A stretch of DNA of 64,000 nt from Cliona cf. orientalis. Taxonomy: Eukaryota > Porifera > Demospongiae > Clionaida > Clionaidae. Shown here piece by piece: positions 11,601 through 28,066 of the stretch; positions within the stretch are counted from its first letter, which is position 1, and each line of letters begins with the position of its first letter. The stretch is taken from NCBI GenBank assembly GCA_963930775.1, contig OZ005695.1:930001-994000 (forward strand), written 5' to 3'. The position numbers and the translations under genes are program-made. The notes beneath the pieces are model-generated. The model was not told the origin of the DNA and did not search any database. It saw only the letters and a list, made by a program, of their open reading frames with translations.

Positions 11601-14449
11601 CGGCATCAGCAAGCAGGTCTCACCGCAGGGCCTACGCGGAGAATCAGGCACAAGACCCTACCTTCCTCCTGAGGTTCTTCTCTACGGTGGAAAGGAAGCT
11701 TACTCGACAAAAATTGACGTCTATGCCTTTGGGATGTTCATCTACTACCTGATGACTTATCTATCTCCATTTCAGCTGCAAGATAGACCACTGACTGTGC
11801 TACTGGCTGAAGGAAGGAGGCCACAGCTCCCATCAAAGGTACCGGCTGCAATAATATTTTTTACTACTAGCAGCAGAGTTCTCCTCCGAGTTTTTGTAGT
11901 TGGGGGAGGGGGGGGGGGAGTTGGGAGGAATTAAAAGGCAGCCTACTAAGCTTGAAGGTCGAAGGGAATTGTTCACTGAATGCCCTTATATTGAATTGCT
12001 TAAAATAACACTACTCTATTTGCTTGATATTGTACATAATCACACATCCCACAGCTGCATCCCCAGTCCTTGCAGCTGTTTGAGCTGATGTGCTGGTGCT
12101 GGAGTGACAAGCCTCAGCACAGACCCACCTTCAGGCAGATACTCAAGATCATCAAGGCAGATTCCTTCACCCACCTGCTAGAAGCCACTCCCATGACTGC
12201 CGGCTCGAAAAAGAACCAAATTACAGCCGCTTGTCTGAGACCAGTGATTAGTTCTACTCCTCCGTCGAGAGTTGTGAGGACTCTACCATCTATCAGTGAT
12301 GATGGTTTCACAATGACCTACTGCACGGCATCCAAGGTTCTCTCTCCAGTTGAGATTTGGTACGGGACGAGATGTGGGGCCTGTGGAGTTGTCTGCTTTC
12401 ATCAATCTCTCACTGTCAAGGTATACAATGACATATATATGTAGCTAGTATAAATATCCACCAACAGTTACATTACAGAGGCGTAGGAAGATGGACGATT
12501 TGGTAAATGGATGTTCTCCATGGTGCCATGTTTACACTAATCTTAAAATACTTCAGAGCAAAATATGACATTGTGTATGTTCCACTCAAAAATTGCATGC
12601 GTGCACCAGCACCCAGTGTACCCATGCTTCCTACACCAATGCATTAGCACTGTACTCTAGCTTATACATGCTCACATGCATACAATAATTCTCTCTCTTT
12701 CTCTCTCGTACATGCAAGACGGACGATTTGGTAAATGGGTGCTCTGGTGCCATGTTTACACTAATCTCAAAGCAAAACATGACATTGTGTGTGTTCCACT
12801 CAGAAATTTCATGGATGCACCAGCACCTAGTGTACCCATGCTTCCTACACCAATGCATTAGCACTGTACTCTAGCTTATACATGCTCACATATATAGAAT
12901 AATTCTCCCTCTTTCTCTCTCGTATATGCACGACAGAATTTCAAGTTGCCAGTTGAAGGGAAAGTCTACATCTCGTCCATCTTAACAGTCGGTAGTTTAG
13001 TGTGGATTGGAACAGGTGGCTCGGGCTTGTTCGTCTACAGGATCCACACTCACAAACCAGTCGCCTCATGGGGAAGGGAATCAAGTTTGGAAATCTTCAC
13101 CATCCTACACGTCAGAAAGACGGCATCCATCTTGGCTCTAACACATGATGGGATTTTAATTTTTGATAGCAATATTAGCACGGCTGGAATGGAATCACCG
13201 TGCATACTTGAGCCTCGACAGACCATCGAGAGAAGTGGACCTTTGGATATTAACCAGGGGGTGGTGATACCAGCAACTGCCAATATAGAGGACCCTGAGA
13301 TTTGGGTGTGCTCTAGCTCGGGACGTGGATTCACAATTTTACACAACGAGAAGTACAGCACTATTGATGAAGTGTACTATTCCGATGGATCTGAGGAAAA
13401 AGGTCGAATGGTTCGCCACATGCAACCAATCTTGGTCGATGGGCGGAGCTTTCTAGCGGTGGCCGACCGTCATCTGATTGAACGCTGGGATGTGAAGCTT
13501 CGACAGAAAAAGGATCAATTTGACATGATGACCCACTGTACGGAATTCTTTGGCAGCCAGAGTAAGCTGTGCATGGCTAAAATTAATAGTTACCAATGGG
13601 CCAAATTCAGTGGCTAATACAGAGAGTTGGCTGCTTAAATAATGTATGGAGTGGAGCTCGAATTAAGTGGCTACTCTTAAGGAGGTGGCTACTGTAATTA
13701 TGATCAATTTTAACTTATTATCATGTTCTCTACTTACAGGGCGAAAGAGTCGAATCACTACAATGACTGCCTCAGATGACCTGCTGTATGTCGGGACAGG
13801 AGGTGGAGTTCTGCTAGCACTCAGCTGCTCCACAATGGAGCCGCTCTTTGTCTCTCACGCGTACACCGGACCAATCAGAAGTCTCCTCCTGGTCACACCC
13901 GGGCAGCAGTCTAGAATGATCTCCAGATTGTTATCGCATAATAAGGCACAAAGTAAGACTCAGCAACCCCCCAGTACTAGTCAGAGCGGCAGTAAGAAGA
14001 TGCTTAGTCCAATAACTTCACCAATTTCACCGCAAAAGTCTCCAGGCTTATTAGCGCCAAGACCTGCTTTGCACCTCAATCTGAAGGCCATGGAGCCTCT
14101 TCCAGCTGAACAGTCTGTGTTGATCAGCTTCGGGTTGGGGTACAGGGGTGTGGTGGGGGACTCGGAGAACTGCCCGCAAGAGTTTATTCTTCCAAGCAAC
14201 AACATCAGTAGTGGTGGGGGAGGTGGTAACAGAACGAAAAAAGCCAACTCTACCAAGCCGGCGAAACCGAGCGTGGACGATGTACACATACTCCTCTGGT
14301 CGGCTGGAGGGTACAATAAGCAGATTGGCTCTGCGAAGCTGGAGTCTCCTCAAAGAAGGCTCGAGTCGCCTCAGAGGCGGGCAAATTCGTCAAGTCGGCA
14401 GCGACTACTAGTTCACACTGGGAAACAGAGAAGTCGAGAGCATACATGA
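2648..14449 (+). CDS. LRRK-like ROCO protein kinase, complete (paralogue B)
   Basis: Fourteen exons: 2648-2822, 2937-2977, 3087-3318, 4126-4267, 5361-8222, 8326-8924, 9001-9142, 9320-9522, 9630-10765, 11009-11338, 11458-11838, 12055-12420, 12937-13561, 13740-14449; about 2647 residues, close to vertebrate LRRK2. Order: ankyrin-type repeats (TPLMIAAKNGHLECVKLLI), leucine-rich repeats from about residue 690, ROC GTPase from about 1157 (P-loop GESKKGKTS, switch II DFGGPDEYY), COR, kinase from about 1828, then a beta-propeller. Kinase motifs are GDGGYGSVFKG, VAVKEF, YRDLKGGNV and DYG in place of DFG. YRD and DYG are also the LRRK2 forms. The APE site reads PPE, and the ROC G4 site reads TQMN rather than THxD/NKxD. 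The big 2862-bp exon 5 holds the ankyrin tail and LRRs. Probably a GTP-regulated cytosolic Ser/Thr kinase. The start is supported by the TATA box and frame. Confidence 0.9.
3711..4051. mobile_element. Composite palindromic MITE, copy 1
   Basis: In intron 3 of paralogue B. A near-perfect palindrome (3711-3846, arms starting GTTAGACACTGTTTAG) lies beside a 201-bp segment (3851-4051) bounded by inverted TTAGATCCTA. The same two parts recur in reverse order at 62577-62890. Confidence 0.8.
4268..5360 (+). other. Long intron 4 of paralogue B, no gene seen
   Basis: About 1.1 kb of AT-rich intron between the ankyrin exons. I see no coding exon, RNA gene or clear repeat in it. Confidence 0.6.
8290..8315. 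repeat. (CA)n microsatellite
   Basis: Short CA repeat just upstream of the ROC-exon acceptor at 8324-8325. Confidence 0.85.
12487..12936 (+). repeat. Intronic tandem duplication containing a duplicated acceptor region
   Basis: The intron between the kinase-end exon and the propeller exon is built from two copies of about 220 bp (12487-12713 and 12716-12936). Both carry GGACGATTTGGTAAATGG near the start and a CT-rich tract with an AG-containing end (TACATGCAAGAC, TATATGCACGACAG). The second copy supplies the acceptor that keeps the reading frame. Confidence 0.85.
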
Positions 14450-14680
14450 AGTTCTGTATATACAATCTGCATAATTATTGTAAAATTAATGGTAAAATCA
14501 TATTATTATTATTATGATATTTTATGTGTCATGTTATCTTTTTGTTCATCACTTGTGGTTCAGTCACAATAATAATAATTATTATGATATCAATGAACTC
14601 ATCTGCACAGTGTCATGACTTGTATAATTTTTTATAATGTGAATGTGATAATTATACCAAAATTATACTATATAATATAA
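14450..14680. other. 3' flank of paralogue B
   Basis: AT-rich DNA after the stop codon, with TAATAATTATTATGAT-type runs. No gene seen; it probably contains the 3' UTR. Confidence 0.5.
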
Positions 14681-15030
14681 GCAAAGCGAAGTGAAATAAT
14701 GGCTGCCAATTGACCAATTAAATTCCTGACCTACATTACCCTACAATACCTTACAATACCTACATTACCCTATAGTTGTAACAAATACTGTGATCTGATT
14801 GGTCACTCAGAGGCCCGAGGCTGTAGCATCCCGAGCAAAACAAAGTGAAATAGTAGACCGCCAACTGATCAATCAGATTCCTGACCTACATTACCCTACA
14901 ATACCTTACAATACCTTAAAATGCCTTACAATACCTACATTATACCCTCTAGTTGTAACAAATACTGTGATCCGATTGGTCACTCAGAGGTGTAGCATCC
15001 TTAGCAAAGCAAAGCAAAGTGAAATAGTGG
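14681..15030. repeat. Tandem repeat, two units plus a partial third
   Basis: Units start at 14681, 14835 and 15004 with GCAAARCRAAGTGAAATA and contain runs of CTACATTACCCTACAATACC. Each full unit ends with GTTGTAACAAATACTGTGAT and CTGATTGGTCACTC-like sequence. That end also occurs at 62587 and, inverted, near 4030, so the array includes the end of the composite MITE. Confidence 0.8.
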
Positions 15031-15040
15031 AGGGCAATAC

Positions 15041-15488
15041 TGTGAAAAATTCATGATTGTGAAAAAAAACTCATCAACTTGTGAAAAAAAAGAGTCCCAA
15101 TCATCCCTCCCCTCGGGCCGAGTCGCCGCAGCTTCGGTGATCTGTTTTGGAGTGACACTGCGGACATTACCGCAGGCATACTTCCAGGGATGGGGGGGTA
15201 TTCAAGGGAGTTATGGAGCTGGAACAAAGACCAAAATGTAGCTCATAATCCAACAAAAAATATTTTTCAGACAATCAGTGTCCTTAAAATTTAATAATTA
15301 TGTGGAGGGCATTACTGTGAATAACTCATGTACATTATCCATCCCATCATTGTTACATCAAACATACTTATTCAAATTTTCATCTTATTACAATGATTAC
15401 ACAAAGATTGTACGCATACTAAAACATTGCACAGCATTGTGTTGTTACATACAACGTCATGCATGATTGTCTTTTTGATATTGATTAT
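15041..15488. other. Spacer before HAGH 3' end, no gene seen
   Basis: A GC-richer patch (15095-15200) sits in AT-rich DNA. Only short unsupported reading frames occur. It lies between two convergent genes. Confidence 0.5.
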
Positions 15489-17914
15489 TCACATCTTTGG
15501 TTTGAACTTGTTCTTCTCTTCTCTGAGGAAGCCCATGACTGCTATCGGGTCAGAGCTGCCAGCGTGTTGCTGTACTCTAGCCTCCCTGCACGTGAAGATG
15601 ATTCCAATCACTTATGGTTATAAATTTGTAATCAAGACTTACTTGACTCTCATGAAAGGGTTGAAGGTGAGCTCCTGGCCAATGGTGGATGGAATGGTAG
15701 GTAGGTCTTTCTCTCTCTTGGCCTATACACCAGAAAGAAAAAAAAAATAATGTGAGTGCCTTAAAGCCTGTTGATAATAATTCTGTTTCTGTGATTGCTT
15801 GTGAACTATAGGCGCAGACACTAAGGCTCAAAGGAAAATTTAACGATGTTCCCCTTATTTACCACTCTATATGGGTATGAATCTTAACAATATTTACACC
15901 ATAATATTTTGCCTACCATTGCCCATGTGATCTTGTCCTTGATAGCTGCACTGTCAGGCTCCACATGCTGGGCAAATCGCAGGTTGCTCACAGTATACTC
16001 GTGGCCACAGTATACTTGCTGTAAAATATTATGAGTGTAAAATAATTTATTATGGTGATGGGGAGTTTAACATACAGTGTCCTCTGGCAAAGAGCCGAGC
16101 ACTTCGCAGAGAGCATGATACATCTGCTCGGGAGTGCCTTCAAAGAATTTTCCACACCCTCCAACAAAGAGAGTATCACCTGATCATGAGAAAGAGAAAA
16201 ACAAAAGCCAAGCAGCTCTACGATGATTCTCTTGCAAGCATTTTACCAATAGAACGACATTATTTTTATCATCCTACCAGTGAAGACAACTTTGTTGCTT
16301 TTATCTTCGCTGTGCACATAGTAGCATATGTGACCGCTAGTGTGGCAGGGCGTCTCCAGACAATTGACAGTCAGATTACCCAGCTACAGTAGAGACACGA
16401 AGACAAGTCTCAAACGTTTAAAAGAAGATCAAGAGGTAAATGTCACAATAGAAAGATTATTACCTTGAAAGATTCATTGTGCTTGACTCTCTTGTTCAGT
16501 GCTCCAATGCGGTCGTCATTTCCACATACAGTCAGACCAGTCACCATGGAAACGAGGTTCTCATTGCCTCCTGCATGGTCCCTTCAAACGATAAATACAC
16601 TAATCTCGATCTGGTAAAAAAATAATTGAGGGGCTCCCCTCCGCTTACCAATGGTGATGTGTGGTGAGAACGGTGGTCAACTGGACTCCTTCGCTCTTGA
16701 CAGCAGACACAACCTTGGGGATAAAGGTGAGAGATAGTCTTTTGTGCCCAGTCACTTGTGTGAGACAACAATACTGCTGGGCACACGACTACTTTTTCTA
16801 TATATGAACACTTGACCATCTCCCCAGTAGCTGCACAGTGTAATGGTGCATGTGGTAGAAGGTCGTCAATAGAATGCGTACACATCGATCGATGCTGGCC
16901 CCAGAAATCAGGGAGATGGCGTCTAAGATCGACTCTCAAACTTAATAGCGACAATTTTCGATGCTTCAATCACAGAGACGAATTCGACAGCACAGTATTC
17001 CTCCCAACTTCAGGTTGGTCGCGCTGCTGCAGTCTTGCGCGGGACAACCCCTTGTGACAATGAGTACTATATATAGCGCAAGGCTAGCTTTATTTATCCA
17101 CGGCATTACGTAAGCCAAGAAAACACTGGAAGTTCAACCAACGGTACTTCTCAGAGAAAGTAGCGCTCAGCTTGTAATCTATTCACTGGATACACGCGTG
17201 AGATACTCTACATATTTACTGATTTTCAAGTCTCAGAAAGGCTCCAGCAAGGCCCCTAGATTTTTTCATAATTACCTCATAGGTTGCATCATAATTTCAT
17301 CATAGATTACACCACAATTACCTCATAACCACAGAAAAGTAAATTGCTACTGGGGAGATAACTAGGGAGCCCATGAACCACAGATTCTTATATTTTGGGG
17401 GGGGGGGGGGGGGGGGGGGGGTGGCGGCATTGAAACCAAGAGGAATTATACCGCACACACCTCTTGAGGGTTGACGGGATCGACAATGGCTGCCTCCTTC
17501 GTGGCTTTGTCAACGAGCAGGTACATATAGTTGTCGGAGAGGGCAGGGAGCAGCTTGATGGTCATGTGACTGAGCTGCTCGGTGGAACGACTGGTGTGAT
17601 GCTCAGCCATGCTTGTCAGTGGAGACCAGTGAATACCAGACAGGAGAAAAGCAGTAGAGAGTCTGGGTCTCAGAGTAGCTGCTGTAAACATAAAAAGGCA
17701 CACCATGCAAAATCTGAATTTATAGCCCTGGCGAACCTGATTGTTAGTACTGACCATTGTAATGTGCTACCATAATTATAATCAGATTCCACTTCCTAAA
17801 AATAGTCCACTAGAACTTACCCTGAAGGGAGAGAGAGCTTAGAAGACAGGATGGAAGTTGGCTGCGCACAGAAAACAATCGTCCTCCCACCCACCGTGCT
17901 AGAACTGCAGGCAT
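15489..17914 (-). CDS. HAGH: Hydroxyacylglutathione hydrolase (glyoxalase II)
   Basis: Hydrolyses S-D-lactoylglutathione to D-lactate and glutathione, the second step of methylglyoxal detoxification. Nine exons on the minus strand: 17821-17914, 17461-17681, 16649-16713, 16464-16581, 16278-16383, 16076-16179, 15917-16018, 15643-15722, 15489-15585; 328 residues, in frame throughout. Metal-binding motif THHHWDHAGG spans the exon 3/4 junction. Also seen are [37 protein letters not shown] and a C-terminus ending [10 protein letters not shown], all diagnostic of the metallo-beta-lactamase-fold glyoxalase II. The first 70 or so residues ([20 protein letters not shown], then RPRLSTAF) look like a mitochondrial presequence. 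An internal Met (17565) aligns with the start of the mature enzyme. The 314 bp before the upstream helicase stop hold no other gene. Confidence 0.96.
17397..17421. repeat. Homopolymer G25
   Basis: Run of 25 G inside HAGH intron 2. Its exact length may be unreliable in an assembly. Confidence 0.85.
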
Positions 17915-18228
17915 AGTCTAGTCTACTCTTGAGGGACAGTCCCTTCCACTTAGCCCCGCCTACTTACAGAATTACTCAACGATCCTTTACCTTTACATCA
18001 CGTATTTTGAAATTGAGATTTCACAGTTGAAATTTTAATGTGCATTCAAATAAATAGGTGCTGCGTATGAGAAATTGGTACCAAAAAAGAAAAATGTATA
18101 AATATTTCCAAGTATAATATTATAATACTGTTGAATCAATACGATATTTAAAGGCGAGGCCATGTCTATTAGTTTAACTTCTGTGGTTCAGCTAAGTTAC
18201 AACCAAAATTAATTTCTTTTCGGCCAGT

Positions 18229-23472
<5,244 letters not shown>

Positions 23473-23753
23473 TTTTGAGACACGGAGAAGCGATCAAGTC
23501 TGTCGAAAATGTGAAACGAACAAGCTATCTGAGAGAGATACAAAACGTGACCTTTAGCTTCTTGAAGAGCCGCGTGTTCTTGATCTTGTGTCACATTTCC
23601 GGTATGTGAATATCGAATTTCAAAATTACATTCCGCGGTTTACCGCCCACCCTTTCCGTATTCTCTGCATGTACGGACCATTATTTGACTCCAGATCTCC
23701 GCATATTTCCGGATTCATAAGCAAACCACGTGGTATGCGGTAGCTTGATCAAG
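23473..23753. promoter_or_regulatory. Divergent promoter between DDX5-like and EIF3L
   Basis: Only 281 bp separate the two start codons. Two TTTCCGG sites (near 23606 and 23706), which match the ETS core on the other strand, are present and no TATA box is seen. This is typical of a shared housekeeping promoter. Confidence 0.6.
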
Positions 23754-26700
23754 ATGGCTGATCCCATGGAACAGTACTACATGCAGGCAAGTTTTTCTTC
23801 GCCTAGAAGTGTATGTATTAACCTACTGAATACTATCATATTTTTCAGGCTCCCCCCTATGGAGGTATCCCCCCTCAACCTCTTCCGGGGGCCATCCATA
23901 TGCCCAGGCCCCCTGGCCAATTCATGCCGCCATATCATGCGGCGCCTCCCCCTCCACCTCCTCATGCAATGATGGTGCCTATGATGCCTGCATATTCGTA
24001 CCCCCCTGCTCCTCACCCTGGTGCGCTGCCCCCCGGACCCCCTCCCCCTGGACCCGGGGGACCTGGTCAGCCAATGGGACCCCCTTATGGAATGTACGCA
24101 ATGACTGATTATCCTCCTCAAGGTATTTTATAATACTGTCTGTGATGTCTATTAAATGCAAATTCTAGCCCGTTGCTATGTGGTTACTAAGGTATACAAG
24201 GTACTGTATATGTGATACAGTCCCTCCTTGTAGGGCTCATGTCCATATGTTTACTATTATACAGTTCCTGAGGGCCAGGGCAAACATTCATACAGTTCTT
24301 GGGGGCTAAAAACATGTTTATTGTATCCATGGAAACAATGGGCTAGAAAATAGTTATTGACCAATCCCTCGCTTTGTATGCAGTATAGAAGCACTCATCC
24401 CTCGGGCTTTGCCCTCGGGATTTGTGCTTCTATACTGCATACAAACCTCGGGAGTTGGTCAATAACTATTACTTATACATGAAATGGAGTTTGTGTTATG
24501 CTTGACCACACTCTTATTGGATTCCCTCCTTATTGCAGGGGTTCCCCCTATGGATGTGCCGCCTGTTGAACCGCCTATGCCCGTTCCTCCTATGGACGGA
24601 ACTGCTGATCATCCTGACCACTACATCCCGGAGCCTGTGCGACATTTCCTACCGTACTTTCACAAGCAAATCTTAGAGAAGGTACATGTCCTATAAATGC
24701 TTCGAATTATCGTCAAGACCATAGCTTTTGTTGATGACATGTGCTGATACGCACTCCACTATCCCAATCCCCCCCCCCCCCCAAAACAAACAAATATTCT
24801 GAATGAGCATAAATTTGTGTGTTTAGAACTCATATGGAGTGACTTTTGATCGTTCTCGTTTTCAGAACATTCCTGAGATTCTCGACATCTATGAGAATGA
24901 ATTTAACAAACTATCGGAGCGTTACTTTGTTGAGTTTCCGTGGCCAACAGCTGATCTGGTGGCACCTCTCGTACAAAAGGGTACGGGTCAAAGAATAGAT
25001 ATTGACCAATTTTCATTATTCATGATTGCTATCTTTCTTAGATGAGACTTTTTTGGTACTCTATAAAGAACTTAGATTTCGTCATATTTATGCCAAACAC
25101 AAGGTAAAATTTTGTGTACAAGAAGATATTGAATTTTTTTAATGCTTAATTTTATGAAGATGATTATTTTTGTACGTATTTTGCTATAGCCAACCATTGA
25201 GCAGCGATTTGAGTCCTACCAAAACTACGTGGAGCTCTTCAATCTAATCATAGGTATCTGATCTGGTTGTATCGGTGTGTGTGCTGCTAAAATCATCTTT
25301 CTCTCTCTCCTCATAATCGACATCTTCATCAGGCTCTGATGAACCAATTGACGTAGAATTGCCAAATCAGTGGCTATGGGACATCGTTGATGAGTTTATA
25401 TACCAGGTATGTAGACATCAGCTACTTTGTACACCGCTTACTTTCTGTTCCTCATTCCGATTAATTCATTCCCCATTCCAGTTTCAGTCATTTGTCCAAT
25501 TCCGAGGGAAGCTCAAGAGCCGCTCGACAGACGAAATCCAACAGCTGAAAGAGAACTCCAAAGTTTGGAACATCCACAGTATGCTCAATGTGCTTTACAG
25601 CCTCGTGGAGAAATCAAATATCAACAAACAGGTATACTCAGTGGCGGATCTAGAATATCCTGAAGGGGGGTTCTGTTTTAGGCTTGCGCGCACAAAATTT
25701 TAGAAGCCACGCCCACTTTCGGCTAAAAACCACGCCCATTTTGATCATTTGAGAGCAACTACCACTGGTACCAGCCCAACCGATCGATTTTTGAACGATT
25801 TTTCTGCTGAAGCATGCTAAGGTGAGCCACAACAGCAGTTTTCTTAGTTCTGTAGCCAGAGAGGGGGTTCCAGTTAGCCTATCATCACAACTAGGTGCAG
25901 CCCAAAGGGGGGGTTCGGTCGAAACCTCCGAAACCCCCCTAAATCCGCCACTGATACTGGCCATTACACTAGGAATCATAGTATGTACAAGGATAATGTT
26001 GGTAAAGTTAGTAACTGAAGGGGATTGTGGCGACAAGGGTAATGTTGATAAAATTGGTAAAGTTAGTAATTTTGGTACTGGAGGCGACGGCAGCGATAGT
26101 ATGAAGACCTTGTGCATGGTGCACTTTCTCCCCCTCTCTCCCCCCTCTCCCATAGCTCGAGGCCTACTATGCTGGTGATGATCCAGTCTCAGTAGCTGGA
26201 GTTTTCGGCAGTCACTCTCTCTACAAGAACCTCGGCTACTTCAGTCTGATTGGCCTCCTTCGCCTTCACACCCAGCTAGGCGACTACCACCAGGCGCTGC
26301 AGTCAGTGGCCAACGTCCAGCTCTCCAAGAAGGTGCTGGCGACGACTCGAGTGCCCGCCAGCCAGATCAGCCTCTACTACTATGTTGGCTTCTGCTACCT
26401 CATGATGAGAAGATACAGGGTATGTGTATGGAGTTTAATTTTACTTTCTCTTATTTAGAACATATTTTTATTTGTGGTGACTCAATATCATATATCTTGC
26501 TACTGTAGGACACGATTCGTACCTTTTCCAACATCATAGTGTTCATTCAAAGGGCAAAGAACCACTTTCAGCCAAAATCCTATCAATATAGCATGGTACA
26601 TCATCAATACTAATGATTATTATGATTGTCCAACTGTGAAGAGTTATCTACTAATACTTTATCAACATGTGCAGGTTGTCAAGTTGAATGAACAAATGCT

Positions 26701-27908
26701 GAGTATCATCGCCATGGTACTGACTTTGAACCCCCAGGTATATACAGTACACAAATGTACCAAATCTTAAGATTAAGTGACCTTTGCTCTTTTTGCTCGT
26801 CAGCATGTGGACGAGGCTGTTAACTCGCAGCTGAAGGAGAGGTTTCAGGATAAGATGACACGGCTGCAGAAGGGGGAGAAGAAGGTATTTGAAGACATGT
26901 TTGGCTACGCCTGTCCCAAGTTCATCTCACCCATCCCTCCCGACTACGACAGTCTTCCGGAGAACTACAACAAGGTATGTTGGTGGATCTAAGCTAGCGT
27001 GCCCATTCCCAGCTCTTTGGCATTGTATAATATTATTATAGTCTTGCTTGCCCCCCCTCTTACATCTGGCCCGCGAGGCTACGGGAGGGCCTGGAGACAA
27101 ATGCCAAGGTTGATTATGGAAAGGAGAACCATATAATTCACTGTATTACATAATTTTTCATGGCGGTGATGGGTAATGTGTATCTTGTCCAGGAGCCAAC
27201 TCAATATCAGTGTTCTGTATTTATGGCTGAGATAGAGCAGCAGTTGATACTACCTGTACTAATGAGGTGAGCCCGATATTTTGAAGTGCTCGCTCAAACA
27301 TTTTTTTCACTATTGTGTGTACATAGCTATTTGAAGTTCTATACGACCATGCCTTTGGCCAAGCTAGCAGCCTTCATGGACATTGTAAGTTGTTTTTTTT
27401 TGTGATTGCGGAAGTGTACATCTTTGTGTATGTGTGCTCAGGATGAAGTGACTTTGCAAGAGCACCTGCTTCGATTCAAGGTACATGTATGCTGTTTCTA
27501 ATAAGCGCTCACTCACACAACACATCCCCACATATGCACTACTCAGCACAAGACCCGGGCTCTTGTGTCCACTACTAAGGGTACCCAGCACTTGGCTGGA
27601 GAAATTCGTTCGGCTTCTGATTTAGATTTCTATGTCGATGGAGTAAGTTATTTTTTAATTTACAAGTGATCATAGAATTATTCATTGTGTGGCTCTTGGT
27701 TTGTTCTGGAATTGCTGTAATAGGAGATGCTTCACATAGCAGATACCAAGATGGCTCGTCGCTATGGCGACTTCTTTATCAGACAAATACACAAGTTGGA
27801 AGAGGTATGAGATCAATAATAATTATGTGAACATCATAGAGAATAAAGATTAATAATACTGTTATAATAATTGTTTCCATTAATTTGCAGTTATGTTCAA
27901 GAGATTAA
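23754..27908 (+). CDS. EIF3L: Eukaryotic translation initiation factor 3 subunit L
   Basis: Subunit of the eIF3 complex that binds the 40S ribosome during initiation. Eighteen exons: 23754-23786 (or -23810), 23849-24122, 24539-24681, 24866-24980, 25042-25103, 25190-25253, 25333-25406, 25482-25631, 26156-26419, 26509-26595, 26675-26737, 26804-26974, 27193-27266, 27327-27384, 27442-27480, 27547-27642, 27724-27804, 27891-27908; about 621 residues. A Pro/Gly/Met-rich N-terminal extension of about 100 residues precedes the conserved helical part (YIPEPVRHFLPYFHKQI, ERYFVEFPWP, WLWDIVDEFIYQ, YFSLIGLLRLH, PCI-type end with KLAAFMDIDEVTLQEHLLRF, MARRYGDFFIRQIHKLEE). Exon 1 uses either a GC donor after ATGCAG or a GT donor 24 bp on; both keep frame. 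Its last exons were copied with the neighbouring TRIM genes. Confidence 0.95.
24349..24471. mobile_element. Hairpin MITE in EIF3L intron
   Basis: Near-perfect palindrome of about 120 bp. Arms start AATAGTTATTGACCAA and include TTTGTATGCAGTATAGAAGC; the centre is CTCGGGCTTTGCCCTCGGG. Confidence 0.8.
25639..25953. mobile_element. Non-autonomous DNA transposon in EIF3L intron 8
   Basis: 315-bp element with terminal inverted repeats CAGTGGCGGATCTAG / CAGTGGCGGATTTAG, flanked by a 5-bp direct repeat ATACT. No transposase frame is present. The CAGNG-type end resembles hAT ends, but the target duplication is shorter than the usual 8 bp. Confidence 0.8.
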
Positions 27909-28066
27909 TAGAAAACAATCACTAATCTTAGTTGAATTATTGTTATAATTATGCAGTACAGTGTCATGATAAGGACTACACAAAAATGAACACAACAATA
28001 TTATTATTACTATTACTTGTTAGTTATTGATGTTGTGTATGGACTGTTGTTTGTGTATATTAATCA

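Noticed and set aside
16186..16392. 68-codon plus-strand frame inside HAGH
   Set aside because: Antisense shadow of HAGH exons 4 and 5.
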